Origin: a virus
Strand: one strand, 5' to 3'
Virus record (IMG/VR): IMGVR_UViG_3300027852_000809
Location: 1-64,000 of that record
DNA length: 64,000 nucleotides
Each line of letters starts with the position of its first letter. Position 1 is the stretch's first letter. This document shows positions 45,828 through 55,521 of this stretch, piece after piece. Position numbers and translations under genes: made by a program. The notes below the pieces were generated by a model, which was not told the origin of the DNA, did not search any database, and worked only from the letters and a program-made list of their open reading frames with translations.

Positions 45828-48800
45828 TTAAACCATCCCTAATATAAATTTATATATATTTTGTATAGTAATATTAGCTGTACTTGTAATATTTGTTGCT
45901 TTTAATTGTAAAGTATCACTTGTAGATAGCATAACATCTGCATGAATAGAAGCTGAACCTATATCTGTACCTGTAGTGATTCTTCTTTCCATAGGAATTT
46001 GTAATTCTAAACCATTTTTAAACCATTTAAATTTTAATGTTTGATTATTAGAAACACAAAGCATATCTAAATTACATACTATATGAAAATGTCTGTCTGC
46101 TGAACCCGTATAAGTTAATAGTCCTGATGCATTTGCCGTAACCTCACTTAAAGATGCATTTGCTACAAATGTTCCTGTGATATTTTCATATACCCCCGCA
46201 GTATTAATAACTGTCTCTGTTGCATTTCCAATCATTCCACATCCACCGAAAGCTTGAGTTGGATTTGCATAATTAGTATCTCCATATTCTTTAGTAACTA
46301 AAGCTTTATCTCCTGCGGTATCTATTAATGCTGTAGTTAAAGATGGTGCTGTTATTGTTCCATCTTTATATATTGTAAAAGCATCTGCTCTAGCGAAGGC
46401 GCTAGAACCACACCCTACAACAAATAATTTATCTGACGAATCCCAAGATGTTGAAGATGTAGGAGCGTAAATTGTTTGAAACCTGCCTATAACAACTTCT
46501 GCATAAGAATAAGCTGTTGCATTATATCCTGCTAAAACAGCAGAGTAACTTCCTTCTGCAATACTTGTTTGACTTCCAATAACGCTAGAACCAATTCCGT
46601 TAGCAAAATTTCCATACCCACCTCCAACAAATGATGCTTCACCTATAGCTCTTATGTCTTGTCCTCCTAAAGCTACGGAGTTAAGACCTTGTGCTAAAAC
46701 ATTAAAACCTACTGCAAAACTATTTTCTCCTATAGCTCCATAAAATTCAGAAGCAACGTTTTGACTAAAATCAACAGCATTTAATCCAATATCTCTATGT
46801 TTTGTTGGGTCTTTTCCAATTAATCTCCATCCTATTCCGTTTCCTTCATCAATTTCCTCTAAACCACCCGCTTTAGGCACAGCAATAATATATCCACTAG
46901 CATCAACACCTAAACCAAATGTTTGTGTTCCAAGAGTTGTTTCTGTTGTACCTGTTTTTGCAAGAGTATCTGTATGAACATAATTAGAGGTAAAAGTACC
47001 ATCACCATAACTTGATCCTATTTTAAATAAATTATCAGTTGAAAATAAATGTGGAGATATTAAAAATTCAGAATCATCACCTTCATTATTTTTTACATAA
47101 AAATGGTGAAGTGGTTCATTTGCAAATCCTAATATGGGAAGTTGTGATTTATATCCTTTAGAATTAAGATGATAATAAGCAAAATCACCATCAACACTTA
47201 AAGATTTAAATTTTAACTGGTGTTCATCTTCATTATCTTCAACTAATGCTTGAGCAAACATCAAGGCGTATGCTGATGCGTCTGCTTTTGCAAGACCCAT
47301 TGTTAATCCAAAATTCTTTTGAGCGCCTAATAAATCATAATCTCCTAAAGCAACATAAGTAGTAGTAGTAGGGTAATTCGTGTCTCCTGAATATCGTGCT
47401 ATCATTCCTGAAACTCCTGATGCAGGAATAGAAAGATCACTTAATTGGTCTTCACCTCCAAGGGAAAGTTCAATAATTCTACCATTTGTTTGAGTGTATT
47501 TAAGATTTACTCCACCCGTAGTACCTGTTTCATTTCCATCAACTTCAAACAATTCGTTAACAGTAGTTTTTCCAATAGCAATTTTTCCTAAACGATATGC
47601 GTCTTTTTCAGGAACTTGATTGTATGTTCCTGTACCAACATTTAAGAAAGATGTTCCTCTCATGTAATATGGAGTAGTGTCGTCATTTACTTCGGTAACT
47701 TCTTCAAAATCACCATTCACAACAGTTACACCTCCACTACCAATCGATTGAATTGCTCCAATGTATTTATATATTTTATAATCTAAAGAGGTGATATTTT
47801 CATTATAAATAACAAAATAAAAGTCTTCTGTAGCAGATATAATATAAGTAGCTGATGCATTATTTAAAGCAACTTCGGGAAGATTAATATCTACTGTTGG
47901 AACAGGATTAACTTGTGGTGTTTCTGTTTTATCTGTTGGAAGTTCCGCAATAGCTTTCTTTTCAAAATCAAGATCAAAATCAGCTAAAACGGTATCTGAA
48001 TCAATTAAATTTGTTCTACCCATCCATCTATATTTTTCAAGAAGCAAGGTAGAATCTTTTGAATCAGAATCAGTTATTTTTCTATGAGCTTCAAAAATTA
48101 AAAGCTCGTCAGGATTTATTTTTATTTGACTTCTAAAACTTCTATTTATAGCTTTAGAAATATCATCATTTACTATGTCTGTTCCATTAATAACTGAACC
48201 AACAATTATTCTTCTAACTTTTAATATTCCTTCGGAAGTAGTTGGAGGGTTAGAAACGTCTCCAATAGTATCTATAAGTTCAAAATCACCATTCACGGCA
48301 GCATTCCCTGAACTTGCCCCGTATGTTGTGGGAACGCCTGTATATTTATATAGATTATATATATCAGAAAGCGTATCGTCATAAACCCTAGATAAAACAT
48401 AAATATTAGAATCATCGCTATCAAAAAGAAGATCAGGAACGTTTAAGTTTAGCCCAACTTCGGGAGTTGCTTTATCTGTACTAAATACATTATATATTTT
48501 AGTATCTCCATTTTTTGTATCTGTTTCAAGAGATATTTTACCTATAGATTCTTTGTAATCTACTTCAAAATCAGAAGGCTCACAGTCTGCTGTGATATTT
48601 TCTGCTTTACCGTTTTTCCAATAATATTGTTCAAAAATTAAAGTGTTTCCTATTTTTCTAAATACTTTAAATAAAACAATTTCATCACTTTCTATATTTA
48701 ATATTCCTCTAAAGCCATCCTTAAGAGCTTCCGAAATATTTTCTATAGAGGTGCCTTTTTCAATGACAGAAGCTATATTCACGGTTCTAATGGTAGTTCC

Positions 48801-49553
48801 TATAGGTGTTTCTCCAACAGCTTCAACAAGTTCAAAGTCTGTGGAAAATGTACTGTCTCCACCAATAGTTCCGTAATTACCTTCGCCCCCTATAAATCTA
48901 TAAAGATGATAAGGATAGTCAGGAATATCAGGCGCTCTTGCTCCATCAAGAGTATATATTTTAAAATAATAATCTTTAGTATTAACAACTTCAAAATCTT
49001 GATCTTCTGTATTAACGCAAAGATGTGGAATTTCATAATCTTCTTCTGTGTATATATCATAAATAACAGGAGGTTCAGGAGTATTTGAAGAAATAACTAT
49101 TGTTTGTGTTGTTCTAAGAAAAAGAAAATTATTAGCAACAACATGAGTATCACCACCTCCACCATAAGTGCCTTTTCCAACTTCTTTTAATAAATAATAA
49201 TCAAATACTTCAAGCGCTCTATTTCCAGTTCTACTACTTCGTGGAACTTTAACAATAAGAGATTCTATTTCAGAAACAGTAAATCTTGGTTGATCGGCTG
49301 TGTGGTCTGATGATAAAGGTAAGAATTGAGAATTATTAATTAAGTCGTGGACATTATAATTTTGACTTCCTTGACCGAAAGTAGTAACAATTCTACGAAT
49401 ATTGTCTTGTAAAGTAAAACCTTCTTCACTTGCGATAACTTCTAAAGGAATTTGAATTGTTTTCCCTGCAATATGATCCCAAGCAAGGATTCTATTTTTA
49501 GCGTGAGGATTTTCTACTATTGGGTATCTGTTGTCGTTTCCGTGAATAGGCAT
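45828..49553 (-). CDS. large tail fibre/adhesin with YadA-like repeats (1241 aa)
   Basis: Repetitive virion protein. Three related modules (about 150 residues each) carry LYKYTG/LYRFIGG/IYKYIGA followed by GDFELxE, typical of fibre shafts. Later SFAVGFNVLAQGLNSVALGG, VIGSQTSIAEGSYSAVLAGY are YadA-head type heptad-like repeats found in phage fibres. No chaperone-type peptidase motif. Receptor recognition is inferred for the C-terminal 100 residues (HIVCNLDMLCVSNNQTLKFK). Confidence 0.8.
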   Translation of the reverse strand: MPIHGNDNRYPIVENPHAKNRILAWDHIAGKTIQIPLEVIASEEGFTLQDNIRRIVTTFGQGSQNYNVHDLINNSQFLPLSSDHTADQPRFTVSEIESLIVKVPRSSRTGNRALEVFDYYLLKEVGKGTYGGGGDTHVVANNFLFLRTTQTIVISSNTPEPPVIYDIYTEEDYEIPHLCVNTEDQDFEVVNTKDYYFKIYTLDGARAPDIPDYPYHLYRFIGGEGNYGTIGGDSTFSTDFELVEAVGETPIGTTIRTVNIASVIEKGTSIENISEALKDGFRGILNIESDEIVLFKVFRKIGNTLIFEQYYWKNGKAENITADCEPSDFEVDYKESIGKISLETDTKNGDTKIYNVFSTDKATPEVGLNLNVPDLLFDSDDSNIYVLSRVYDDTLSDIYNLYKYTGVPTTYGASSGNAAVNGDFELIDTIGDVSNPPTTSEGILKVRRIIVGSVINGTDIVNDDISKAINRSFRSQIKINPDELLIFEAHRKITDSDSKDSTLLLEKYRWMGRTNLIDSDTVLADFDLDFEKKAIAELPTDKTETPQVNPVPTVDINLPEVALNNASATYIISATEDFYFVIYNENITSLDYKIYKYIGAIQSIGSGGVTVVNGDFEEVTEVNDDTTPYYMRGTSFLNVGTGTYNQVPEKDAYRLGKIAIGKTTVNELFEVDGNETGTTGGVNLKYTQTNGRIIELSLGGEDQLSDLSIPASGVSGMIARYSGDTNYPTTTTYVALGDYDLLGAQKNFGLTMGLAKADASAYALMFAQALVEDNEDEHQLKFKSLSVDGDFAYYHLNSKGYKSQLPILGFANEPLHHFYVKNNEGDDSEFLISPHLFSTDNLFKIGSSYGDGTFTSNYVHTDTLAKTGTTETTLGTQTFGLGVDASGYIIAVPKAGGLEEIDEGNGIGWRLIGKDPTKHRDIGLNAVDFSQNVASEFYGAIGENSFAVGFNVLAQGLNSVALGGQDIRAIGEASFVGGGYGNFANGIGSSVIGSQTSIAEGSYSAVLAGYNATAYSYAEVVIGRFQTIYAPTSSTSWDSSDKLFVVGCGSSAFARADAFTIYKDGTITAPSLTTALIDTAGDKALVTKEYGDTNYANPTQAFGGCGMIGNATETVINTAGVYENITGTFVANASLSEVTANASGLLTYTGSADRHFHIVCNLDMLCVSNNQTLKFKWFKNGLELQIPMERRITTGTDIGSASIHADVMLSTSDTLQLKATNITSTANITIQNIYKFILGMV

Positions 49554-49623
49554 GATTCATGTTTTAAGTAATTCAAAAATAACTCAAAAAAATATTTAAA
49601 CAGGTTATAACAGGTAATATTAA

Positions 49624-50178
49624 TTAAAATCTAAATAAAGTGTAGCTAACAACTACTCCTGCGTTAAATCCTGTTCCATTATTACTAAATCCGTAACATC
49701 CTCCTAAGCCAATATTTATTCTTTTAGATTTGAATTTTTGTAATTCCATTTCTTCTCGCTCAAGACGGATAGCAAACAATTCTTTTTCTTTTTTAAGTTC
49801 TATTTGAAATTGTAAATTTTGATAGTTCAAAGAAGCTATTTCTTTTTCAAAAGTTGGAATAATTATATTTTCATAACTATTGATAATTGAATCTTGTGAT
49901 TTAATAATATTATTCTGTTGCTTAATTTTTATATTTTGCAAACTATCTTGCTCCACTAAGTTATTATACGCTTTTGCATATTTAAGCATTTCATTGATTT
50001 CACGATAGCGAACAGACCTATATTCTTTGAAGAAACTTGGTTCAAAATCTATACTTATATCAAGGTCAAAATTATCAGCGCTGAACTCTTGCGTTGTCTG
50101 CGAACGAATCGAGTTCGCGTTTAGTAAACTGGCTACTATAAATAGAACGAATACTGTCTTTAAGTTTAGTGATTTCAT
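49624..50178 (-). CDS. o-spanin-like outer-membrane protein (184 aa)
   Basis: Signal peptide (LKTVFVLFIVASLLNANSIRS), long coiled coil (QNNIIKSQDSIINSYENIII, ELKKEKELFAIRLEREEMEL), then beta-strands ending VVSYTLFRF with terminal Phe, the signal of outer-membrane barrel proteins. It overlaps the TM-coiled-coil gene by 104 bases in another frame, like Rz/Rz1. It has no lipobox cysteine, so an o-spanin role would need beta-anchoring instead. Confidence 0.5.
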   Translation of the reverse strand: MKSLNLKTVFVLFIVASLLNANSIRSQTTQEFSADNFDLDISIDFEPSFFKEYRSVRYREINEMLKYAKAYNNLVEQDSLQNIKIKQQNNIIKSQDSIINSYENIIIPTFEKEIASLNYQNLQFQIELKKEKELFAIRLEREEMELQKFKSKRINIGLGGCYGFSNNGTGFNAGVVVSYTLFRF

Positions 50179-50494
50179 CTTCTGCTTTATTAAATTTATA
50201 TTTGTAATTAGGAATATTGTTTTTTATCATATCGATATTAACATATTCTTCTTCACGCTCTTGTTGAATACAAGCCATACTATCTATAGATTTAAGTCTA
50301 TTTGACTCTGCAAGTTCAATGTCAGCTTGTTTTTCTTTTTCTAAAGCATCTAAATGATCTCCGTACATATTCCACCCTTTACTCCCACCAAAACCTAATA
50401 ACGCTAATCCTAGCGCTGTTAGAGCGAGAATAATCACCCATTTTTTCATTCCTGTTTTTTCTTCAATAATCTGAAATATTTGCTTTTTGTCCAT
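50075..50494 (-). CDS. i-spanin-like protein (139 aa)
   Basis: One N-terminal membrane helix (WVIILALTALGLALLGFGGS) followed by a periplasmic coiled coil (DHLDALEKEKQADIELAESN, NKAEDEITKLKDSIRSIYSS). Topology N-in/C-out as in lambda Rz. Lies downstream of amidase and holin genes in transcription order, the usual lysis cassette. Confidence 0.6.
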   Translation of the reverse strand: MDKKQIFQIIEEKTGMKKWVIILALTALGLALLGFGGSKGWNMYGDHLDALEKEKQADIELAESNRLKSIDSMACIQQEREEEYVNIDMIKNNIPNYKYKFNKAEDEITKLKDSIRSIYSSQFTKRELDSFADNARVQR

Positions 50495-50605
50495 TTTATC
50501 CTATATTTGCCGTGTCAGGAGTAATACAACCCTGATTATTTAAAAGTTGCGCTATGTATAATTTATTCTGAAAACTCTCTGTTCACGCAGGGAGTTTTTT
50601 ATTCG
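50486..50605 (+). ncRNA. candidate small RNA on the plus strand
   Basis: TTTG (50486-50489), 22 bases, TATATTTG (50512-50519), then about 80 bases with a TCAGG/CCTGA hairpin (near 50526-50546) and a strong terminator AACTCTCTG-ttcacg-CAGGGAGTT-TTTTATT (50574-50604). The spacer is 1-3 bases longer than usual. It is antisense to the lysis region between 50495 and 50624, where no gene lies. Confidence 0.45.
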
Positions 50606-50624
50606 TAAATACTTTTAAATTCTG

Positions 50625-50867
50625 TCATAAAACCTTCGCCTTTTGGTCTATGCCCTTCTGCGTAGGATATATGAGCGTAAGTAGTTTTTGCCCGATACTC
50701 ATATACCGATTCCATTCCAAAAAACTCACAAATCTTTTCGGCTTGTGCTTTATAATCATTTTTTTTAATATCTTTAAAAAGCCAATCTTTTTTAGTCCTT
50801 TAAAATCAAACATTTCTTCCATGAAATTTTTTAAAGTTCTGTCTTTTTCCTCTTGTGTTAATTTCAT
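50625..50867 (-). CDS. hypothetical protein (80 aa)
   Basis: MKLTQEEKDRTLKNFMEEMF then KKIGFLKILKKMIIKHKPKR, a helical basic protein. Starts one base after the amidase stop. Possibly a lysis accessory; no family recognised. Confidence 0.5.
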   Translation of the reverse strand: MKLTQEEKDRTLKNFMEEMFDFKGLKKIGFLKILKKMIIKHKPKRFVSFLEWNRYMSIGQKLLTLIYPTQKGIDQKAKVL

Positions 50868-51521
50868 TTATAGTCTTTTTAATGCTTCAATAAGTGGCGG
50901 GTAAGGGTGACAATCGCTCTTGTCAGGTCTGAAACTAACATGAGTCCAAACACCTGCTTTTCCTTTTAATGCTTCTTCACTTAAATTCCACATTTCAGGA
51001 TTATAATTAATTGGAATGCCATATTTATCATTCCAGTACTTTAATAAATAAACTGTGGTGTTAATTTGAGCTTGCGTGTATTTTTCGTAGTATCTGAAAC
51101 CTCTAATTTCTCTACCGTAATCAATTACTTTATCTGCCGATATTTTTCTATCTCCTGAACGATAAAAATTACCGTTTCTTTTTACAATACCTCCCCAAGA
51201 ATCAATTTCAAGACCGATTGCGCCTTGATTCAATTTCTTGTTTGCTCCGTAATTTGGAATATTAAACTTATTGAATATATACTTCTTAATACCTAAATGA
51301 TGCGCCCAATGTTCTGAACTAAATAAAGTGTGGATTGTTCCATCACGATCTACTATAATACAAGTAGCGACATGTTGAGGTGTTTGTTTCCACCAATTAA
51401 TATCTCCATCAACATTATCTCCTGAAACTGTATGATGTAATACGATTTGTTTCTTTTCAGTATTAATAGGATAATATTGATCTTCGGGGAATACGTGGTT
51501 TATTACTTTTGGCTTTGTCAT
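50868..51521 (-). CDS. endolysin, N-acetylmuramoyl-L-alanine amidase (Amidase_2)
   Basis: A 217-residue protein. QIVLHHTVSGDNVDGDINWW (25-44) and PQHVATCIIVDRDGTIHTLF provide the first zinc His and the core; GAIGLEIDSWGG and the C-terminal DKSDCHP segment give the remaining zinc ligand set, as in T7 lysozyme and PGRP-type amidases. No signal peptide, so it needs the adjacent holin. It cuts the glycan-peptide bond of peptidoglycan. Confidence 0.85.
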   Translation of the reverse strand: MTKPKVINHVFPEDQYYPINTEKKQIVLHHTVSGDNVDGDINWWKQTPQHVATCIIVDRDGTIHTLFSSEHWAHHLGIKKYIFNKFNIPNYGANKKLNQGAIGLEIDSWGGIVKRNGNFYRSGDRKISADKVIDYGREIRGFRYYEKYTQAQINTTVYLLKYWNDKYGIPINYNPEMWNLSEEALKGKAGVWTHVSFRPDKSDCHPYPPLIEALKRL

Positions 51522-51922
51522 AACTCTTTATTATTGTCTTTATTTTTATTTTCTAACTTAGCTTGTTTTCTAACTATTTCTTTACCTATAGAAGGTAAGT
51601 CTTCTATAATAAATTTAATAATGTCTATGCTTATAATTCCTCCAAGAATAGAGATAAGACCTATAAAGTTACGATGCTTGTATATTGTTGTGAATTCATA
51701 TATTCCATAACTTACTGCTAAAGAGCAAATAAGAATAAATAATATTCTATTTGAACTTACTTTTTTACTTTGTTTTTCATAAGCAACTCTTACGCCTGAC
51801 CCTATTATTCCTGTTATTATAGCAATAGTTAAAAAAACAAAATCAATGTTTTCTTTTTCATTAGCAACAACTTGAAATAAATCAACTATTGATGGGGTAT
51901 AAAATAAAAATCTAATATTCAT
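51518..51922 (-). CDS. holin-like membrane protein (134 aa)
   Basis: Three hydrophobic segments (IDFVFLTIAIITGIIGSGVR, RILFILICSLAVSYGIYEFT, FIGLISILGGIISIDIIKFI) and a charged cytoplasmic tail (KQAKLENKNKDNNKEL). Overlaps the amidase start by 4 bases (ATGA). Size, topology and place fit a phage holin. Confidence 0.7.
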   Translation of the reverse strand: MNIRFLFYTPSIVDLFQVVANEKENIDFVFLTIAIITGIIGSGVRVAYEKQSKKVSSNRILFILICSLAVSYGIYEFTTIYKHRNFIGLISILGGIISIDIIKFIIEDLPSIGKEIVRKQAKLENKNKDNNKEL

Positions 51923-52173
51923 TATATTATTTTATATAAAAAAATTTTAATCTGTCTTTTCAACAACTTGAATAAACCACACTTAAATTCATTCCAAATA
52001 GAAATTAATCCTGCGGTAAACACAAAAGAAAAAAATAACAACCAAAATATTTCATACAAAACATAAACGTTTGTAATATTTCCTGTTATGTTCGCGACTA
52101 TGTAACCGCTTACATATACAATCATGCAAACTATAATAAATCTAATAATTGAAGGTTTTGAATTAAATAACAT
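51922..52173 (-). CDS. membrane protein (83 aa)
   Basis: Two membrane segments (IIRFIIVCMIVYVSGYIVAN, YEIFWLLFFSFVFTAGLISI) and a basic C-terminus. One-base overlap with the holin gene. May be an antiholin or a second holin. Confidence 0.55.
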   Translation of the reverse strand: MLFNSKPSIIRFIIVCMIVYVSGYIVANITGNITNVYVLYEIFWLLFFSFVFTAGLISIWNEFKCGLFKLLKRQIKIFLYKII

Positions 52174-52513
52174 TCTTTAATTTTTTAAAATAAATTTCTC
52201 TTGCTATAAATAAAGCTCCTAAAGCCACAAATATATCGTGAATATGATAATCATTAATTCCCCTAGCTTTATCTATTACACTACAACCTACAAATATTAA
52301 TACAATTAAAATAGCAATATAAGACCAAAATGTTTTATTGCATAAAGAAATTAATAGACCTATAAAAAATATTAATTCATTTACTTTCTTTTTTCCCGCA
52401 TCCCATTTATACCATTCAGCTTCAATCGTTCCGCTATCAGGATAATACCAATCCCAAAAAGGAGTATTCCCAACAAATAATATAAAGAAAAATATAGTTA
52501 AAACAAACCTCAT
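52163..52513 (-). CDS. membrane protein (116 aa)
   Basis: Signal-like start (MRFVLTIFFFILFVGNTPFW), further helices (ELIFFIGLLISLCNKTFWSY, IAILIVLIFVGCSV). Overlaps the next gene by 11 bases. Common in virion lysis clusters; no family recognised. Confidence 0.5.
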   Translation of the reverse strand: MRFVLTIFFFILFVGNTPFWDWYYPDSGTIEAEWYKWDAGKKKVNELIFFIGLLISLCNKTFWSYIAILIVLIFVGCSVIDKARGINDYHIHDIFVALGALFIAREIYFKKLKNVI

Positions 52514-52644
52514 GTTTTAGGTGGTTTTGGCTTGTCAGGATTGACAGTTCTGTTAGTATTGCTTTCTTTTAACAAAATCTCTACAACTTCATTTTGGTAA
52601 ATTGCGGATTTAACTAGATACTCTAATATTTTTTTCTTTTTCAT
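52510..52644 (-). CDS. small protein (44 aa)
   Basis: ATG at 52644. MKKKKILEYLVKSAIYQNEV and a Pro/Lys-rich tail. Overlaps the membrane-protein gene start as ATGA. No family recognised. Confidence 0.5.
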   Translation of the reverse strand: MKKKKILEYLVKSAIYQNEVVEILLKESNTNRTVNPDKPKPPKT

Positions 52645-52646
52645 AA

Positions 52647-52997
52647 TTATAAATCTTTCTTAATAATTTTATTTTTGTCTTCATCAGATAATTTATCTTT
52701 TTCCATACTAGCACATAACGCATATCCAAGAGTTAAAAACGAAGCTATTTCATTAGAAACAGATAGTCCAGTTGCAGATTGAATAGCTGTAGCTGTATTA
52801 GGAATTAAATTTATAATAGTAGCAATTATCCCGCATATTAAGAATGAATAAAGCCAAGTAAATATGTTTTCTCTTAAAAATATTTTAATGGAGAAAATCT
52901 TAGGTTTAAAGTATTTTTTTGCGTCAATTACCGAATAAAGTAATGATCCTAAAAGACTAATTCCAATCATGGATAATATAGAAATAATTATAGTCAT
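52647..52997 (-). CDS. membrane protein (116 aa)
   Basis: Two to three helices (IIISILSMIGISLLGSLLYS, FTWLYSFLICGIIATIINLI, EIASFLTLGYALCASMEKDK). Holin-like distribution, but with a long periplasmic or cytosolic loop. Role in lysis inferred from neighbours. Confidence 0.5.
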   Translation of the reverse strand: MTIIISILSMIGISLLGSLLYSVIDAKKYFKPKIFSIKIFLRENIFTWLYSFLICGIIATIINLIPNTATAIQSATGLSVSNEIASFLTLGYALCASMEKDKLSDEDKNKIIKKDL

Positions 52998-53002
52998 AAC
53001 TA

Positions 53003-53251
53003 TTAAGCTCCTGTATTAGTCATTAACCATGTAATAAGTCCTCCTGTAAGACCCGAACCAACCGCATCTGTAGCTGTTGTAGGGTTAACAATAATTTCGT
53101 GGTTTTGACGTTGTTTAGTTGTCTCTGTGTAAATTCTAACTTTAGAAGTAGAAATTTCTTCTAGTCTTATAAGTTTTGATGGAGCGCGAAACAAGAAATC
53201 GTCATTATCTTCCGTAACTTCTAAATAATTTGCTGTTATAAATACTTTCAT
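53003..53251 (-). CDS. hypothetical protein (82 aa)
   Basis: Mostly beta (KVFITANYLEVTEDNDDFLF) with a hydrophobic C-terminal segment (AVGSGLTGGLITWLMTNTGA). A short virion or baseplate protein is possible. No family recognised. Confidence 0.5.
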   Translation of the reverse strand: MKVFITANYLEVTEDNDDFLFRAPSKLIRLEEISTSKVRIYTETTKQRQNHEIIVNPTTATDAVGSGLTGGLITWLMTNTGA

Positions 53252-53322
53252 AATAAAAATGATTTATATCAAAAATACTATTTACAAGAAGAATAATCCT
53301 TTTATTTGAGTAATATATAAAA

Positions 53323-55521
53323 TTAAGCTAATCCTGAACCTGTTACCCAAGCCCCATTTTCATAAAAATTAAAAGCATTTAAAGTAGTATTGTAAATAAT
53401 CATACCATTAGTTGCTGTTAAAGCGTCTCTTTCAGTAGTAGTCATTCGAGAAGGTAAGAACGCTCCTATAGATTTATCTACCTCTAATCCTACATCTGTT
53501 GTAAGGGTTGTTGAACCTATTACTATAGGGCTAGCAAAATGATTTTTAATATTTTCTTCTTTTTGATAAACCCCCCAAAGATTAGTTATAGTGCCATTAT
53601 TTAAAGAATTTTCAATAAACACTCCATAAGCATTAGTGATTGTACCTCCTACAACAAGATTTTGAATTTTAAACCAACCTGCGTAAGCTTGATTAACTGT
53701 TCCTGTGCTTTGATTGTATGCTAAAAACTGACCTCCAACAAGATAAGTATAAACTCCTGTTCCTGATGTTTGACCTGTAAATTCCCCTCCAACTATTCTG
53801 CCTGTAGAATCAAAAGCTGAAACAGTAGTACCCGCAGTAAAAACACCGCCAGTTATTTTTCTAGCATTATTAGAGGTCATTTGTAGAGTTCTAGTAATGT
53901 TAGCTCCCGAAGCATTAACTGTAGGATTTAAAGTGTTTTTTGCTATTTGTAATAAAGTATTAGTATTAATAGCAGTACCTCCCATTGAAACGAATCCATC
54001 AAACTTAGCATTAAGAGAAGAATCAACATGAAATCCTTCTGTAGGAGTTATACCTATACCAAAATAACCCGAAGCAGGTAAAAGTTCTATTAAATTAGTA
54101 CCTGAACCTGTGCCTGCTAAAATATTGGCTTTAGTATCTTTAGCTATAGCAAACGGAAGTGTTTGGTCAAACTTAAGTTGAGCTTGACCTGTGCCTGCTT
54201 TTAAGCTAGCAGTAGACCCATCAGTTACATTTACAACAAAATTAGCACCTCCTGTAGTATTTTCTACAACAAGTACTGATGAAGAATAAGCAAGTTTTGG
54301 ATCGCTTTTTATTTCTGTAGAAGAATGAAATAAAGCTAATTCGTTTAGCGCAGGAGTTCCAATAACACTTGTAGCACCTCCTGCTCCTGTATCGCCTGTA
54401 GCACCTCTAACACCTGTTTCTTCTCTGATAATTAAAACAGTACCCGCATTTAATCCTGTACAAGCTCCATCTGTATCTCCAAATCCTGTAAACTTAATTT
54501 TATCTCCATCGTTTAAATCAAAAGAATATACAAGAGTTACTGCCCCTGTATCTTGGTCAGTATCTCTTGATATGTAATCAGAAACAACAGCATCGGTATC
54601 TTCTACCCATCCTGAACCAGTATCTATATAGGTTTTTATAAATAATTCTGTACGGTTATCACTAGCTGTTCTTAAAGTAACAATGAAAGAAAAAACACCA
54701 TCTGCATTTATAGTAATAGCTTCGGTTGCTATACTGACAGAAGCTCCCGATATAGATGTAGTAGTCCAAGCTAAATCATTTTCTACATCATCAAAACTTA
54801 CTCCTAAAATATCTCCAATAGCTTGAGTAAGAGAAGAACCAAATGGAAGTGCTGTATATTTTAACCCTGTAGGTTGTGTGCTGTCAGCTTGTAAAAATGT
54901 ATCATCAGCTCCTACAGGTAGTCTAGCGTTTAAAGTACTATAAGTATATAAATCTCCTTTAGTAGTTAATGGCGATGAATCTCCAACTATTTCAACCCAA
55001 GCATTATTATTTCTACCGTAATCTTTTCCGTCTGCGGGAGCATCACCTATTTTTAGGTTTAAAGCAGTTTGTGTTGCTATAGATATAGGCTTATTTGCGT
55101 CAGAAGTATTATCAACTTTATTTAAACCAACTTCTGTTTTTGTTACATTATGTGGGTTTCCTGTAATGATAAGTGAATGATCGTACCCAATTTTTCCTCT
55201 ATCACCTCGATATGCAGTTGAGGAAGTTTCTCCCAAAGTTAATCCACTCACTACTATTTCAGACCATCCTTCGTTTATTCTTCCGTAATATTTCCCGTTA
55301 ATAGGAGCTTCTCCAATATGAAAATCATTAATAGCGTGTTGATAAGCAATTAAACCATGGTCGCCACGATAAGCGGTTGTTGAGGTTTCTCCAAGTTTTA
55401 AGATAACAGGATTGAATCCAACTTGTACTCCAACAACTTTTGTAGTTTTTTTAACTTCAACAGTTACATTAGTAATGGAAGGAAATACCTCAACGCCTAT
55501 TGGTTCATTTGTGCTACTCAT
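53323..55521 (-). CDS. tail fibre protein (732 aa)
   Basis: Repeated fibre modules (TLGETSSTAYRGDRGKIGYD, VGLNKVDNTSDANKPIS) typical of phage fibres, a collagen-like GATGDTGAGGA stretch near the middle, and a C-terminal ending TTTERDALTATNGMIIYNTT, then NAFNFYENGAWVTG, a widespread fibre-tip motif. No chaperone. Upstream of the baseplate gene in order. Confidence 0.8.
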   Translation of the reverse strand: MSSTNEPIGVEVFPSITNVTVEVKKTTKVVGVQVGFNPVILKLGETSTTAYRGDHGLIAYQHAINDFHIGEAPINGKYYGRINEGWSEIVVSGLTLGETSSTAYRGDRGKIGYDHSLIITGNPHNVTKTEVGLNKVDNTSDANKPISIATQTALNLKIGDAPADGKDYGRNNNAWVEIVGDSSPLTTKGDLYTYSTLNARLPVGADDTFLQADSTQPTGLKYTALPFGSSLTQAIGDILGVSFDDVENDLAWTTTSISGASVSIATEAITINADGVFSFIVTLRTASDNRTELFIKTYIDTGSGWVEDTDAVVSDYISRDTDQDTGAVTLVYSFDLNDGDKIKFTGFGDTDGACTGLNAGTVLIIREETGVRGATGDTGAGGATSVIGTPALNELALFHSSTEIKSDPKLAYSSSVLVVENTTGGANFVVNVTDGSTASLKAGTGQAQLKFDQTLPFAIAKDTKANILAGTGSGTNLIELLPASGYFGIGITPTEGFHVDSSLNAKFDGFVSMGGTAINTNTLLQIAKNTLNPTVNASGANITRTLQMTSNNARKITGGVFTAGTTVSAFDSTGRIVGGEFTGQTSGTGVYTYLVGGQFLAYNQSTGTVNQAYAGWFKIQNLVVGGTITNAYGVFIENSLNNGTITNLWGVYQKEENIKNHFASPIVIGSTTLTTDVGLEVDKSIGAFLPSRMTTTERDALTATNGMIIYNTTLNAFNFYENGAWVTGSGLA

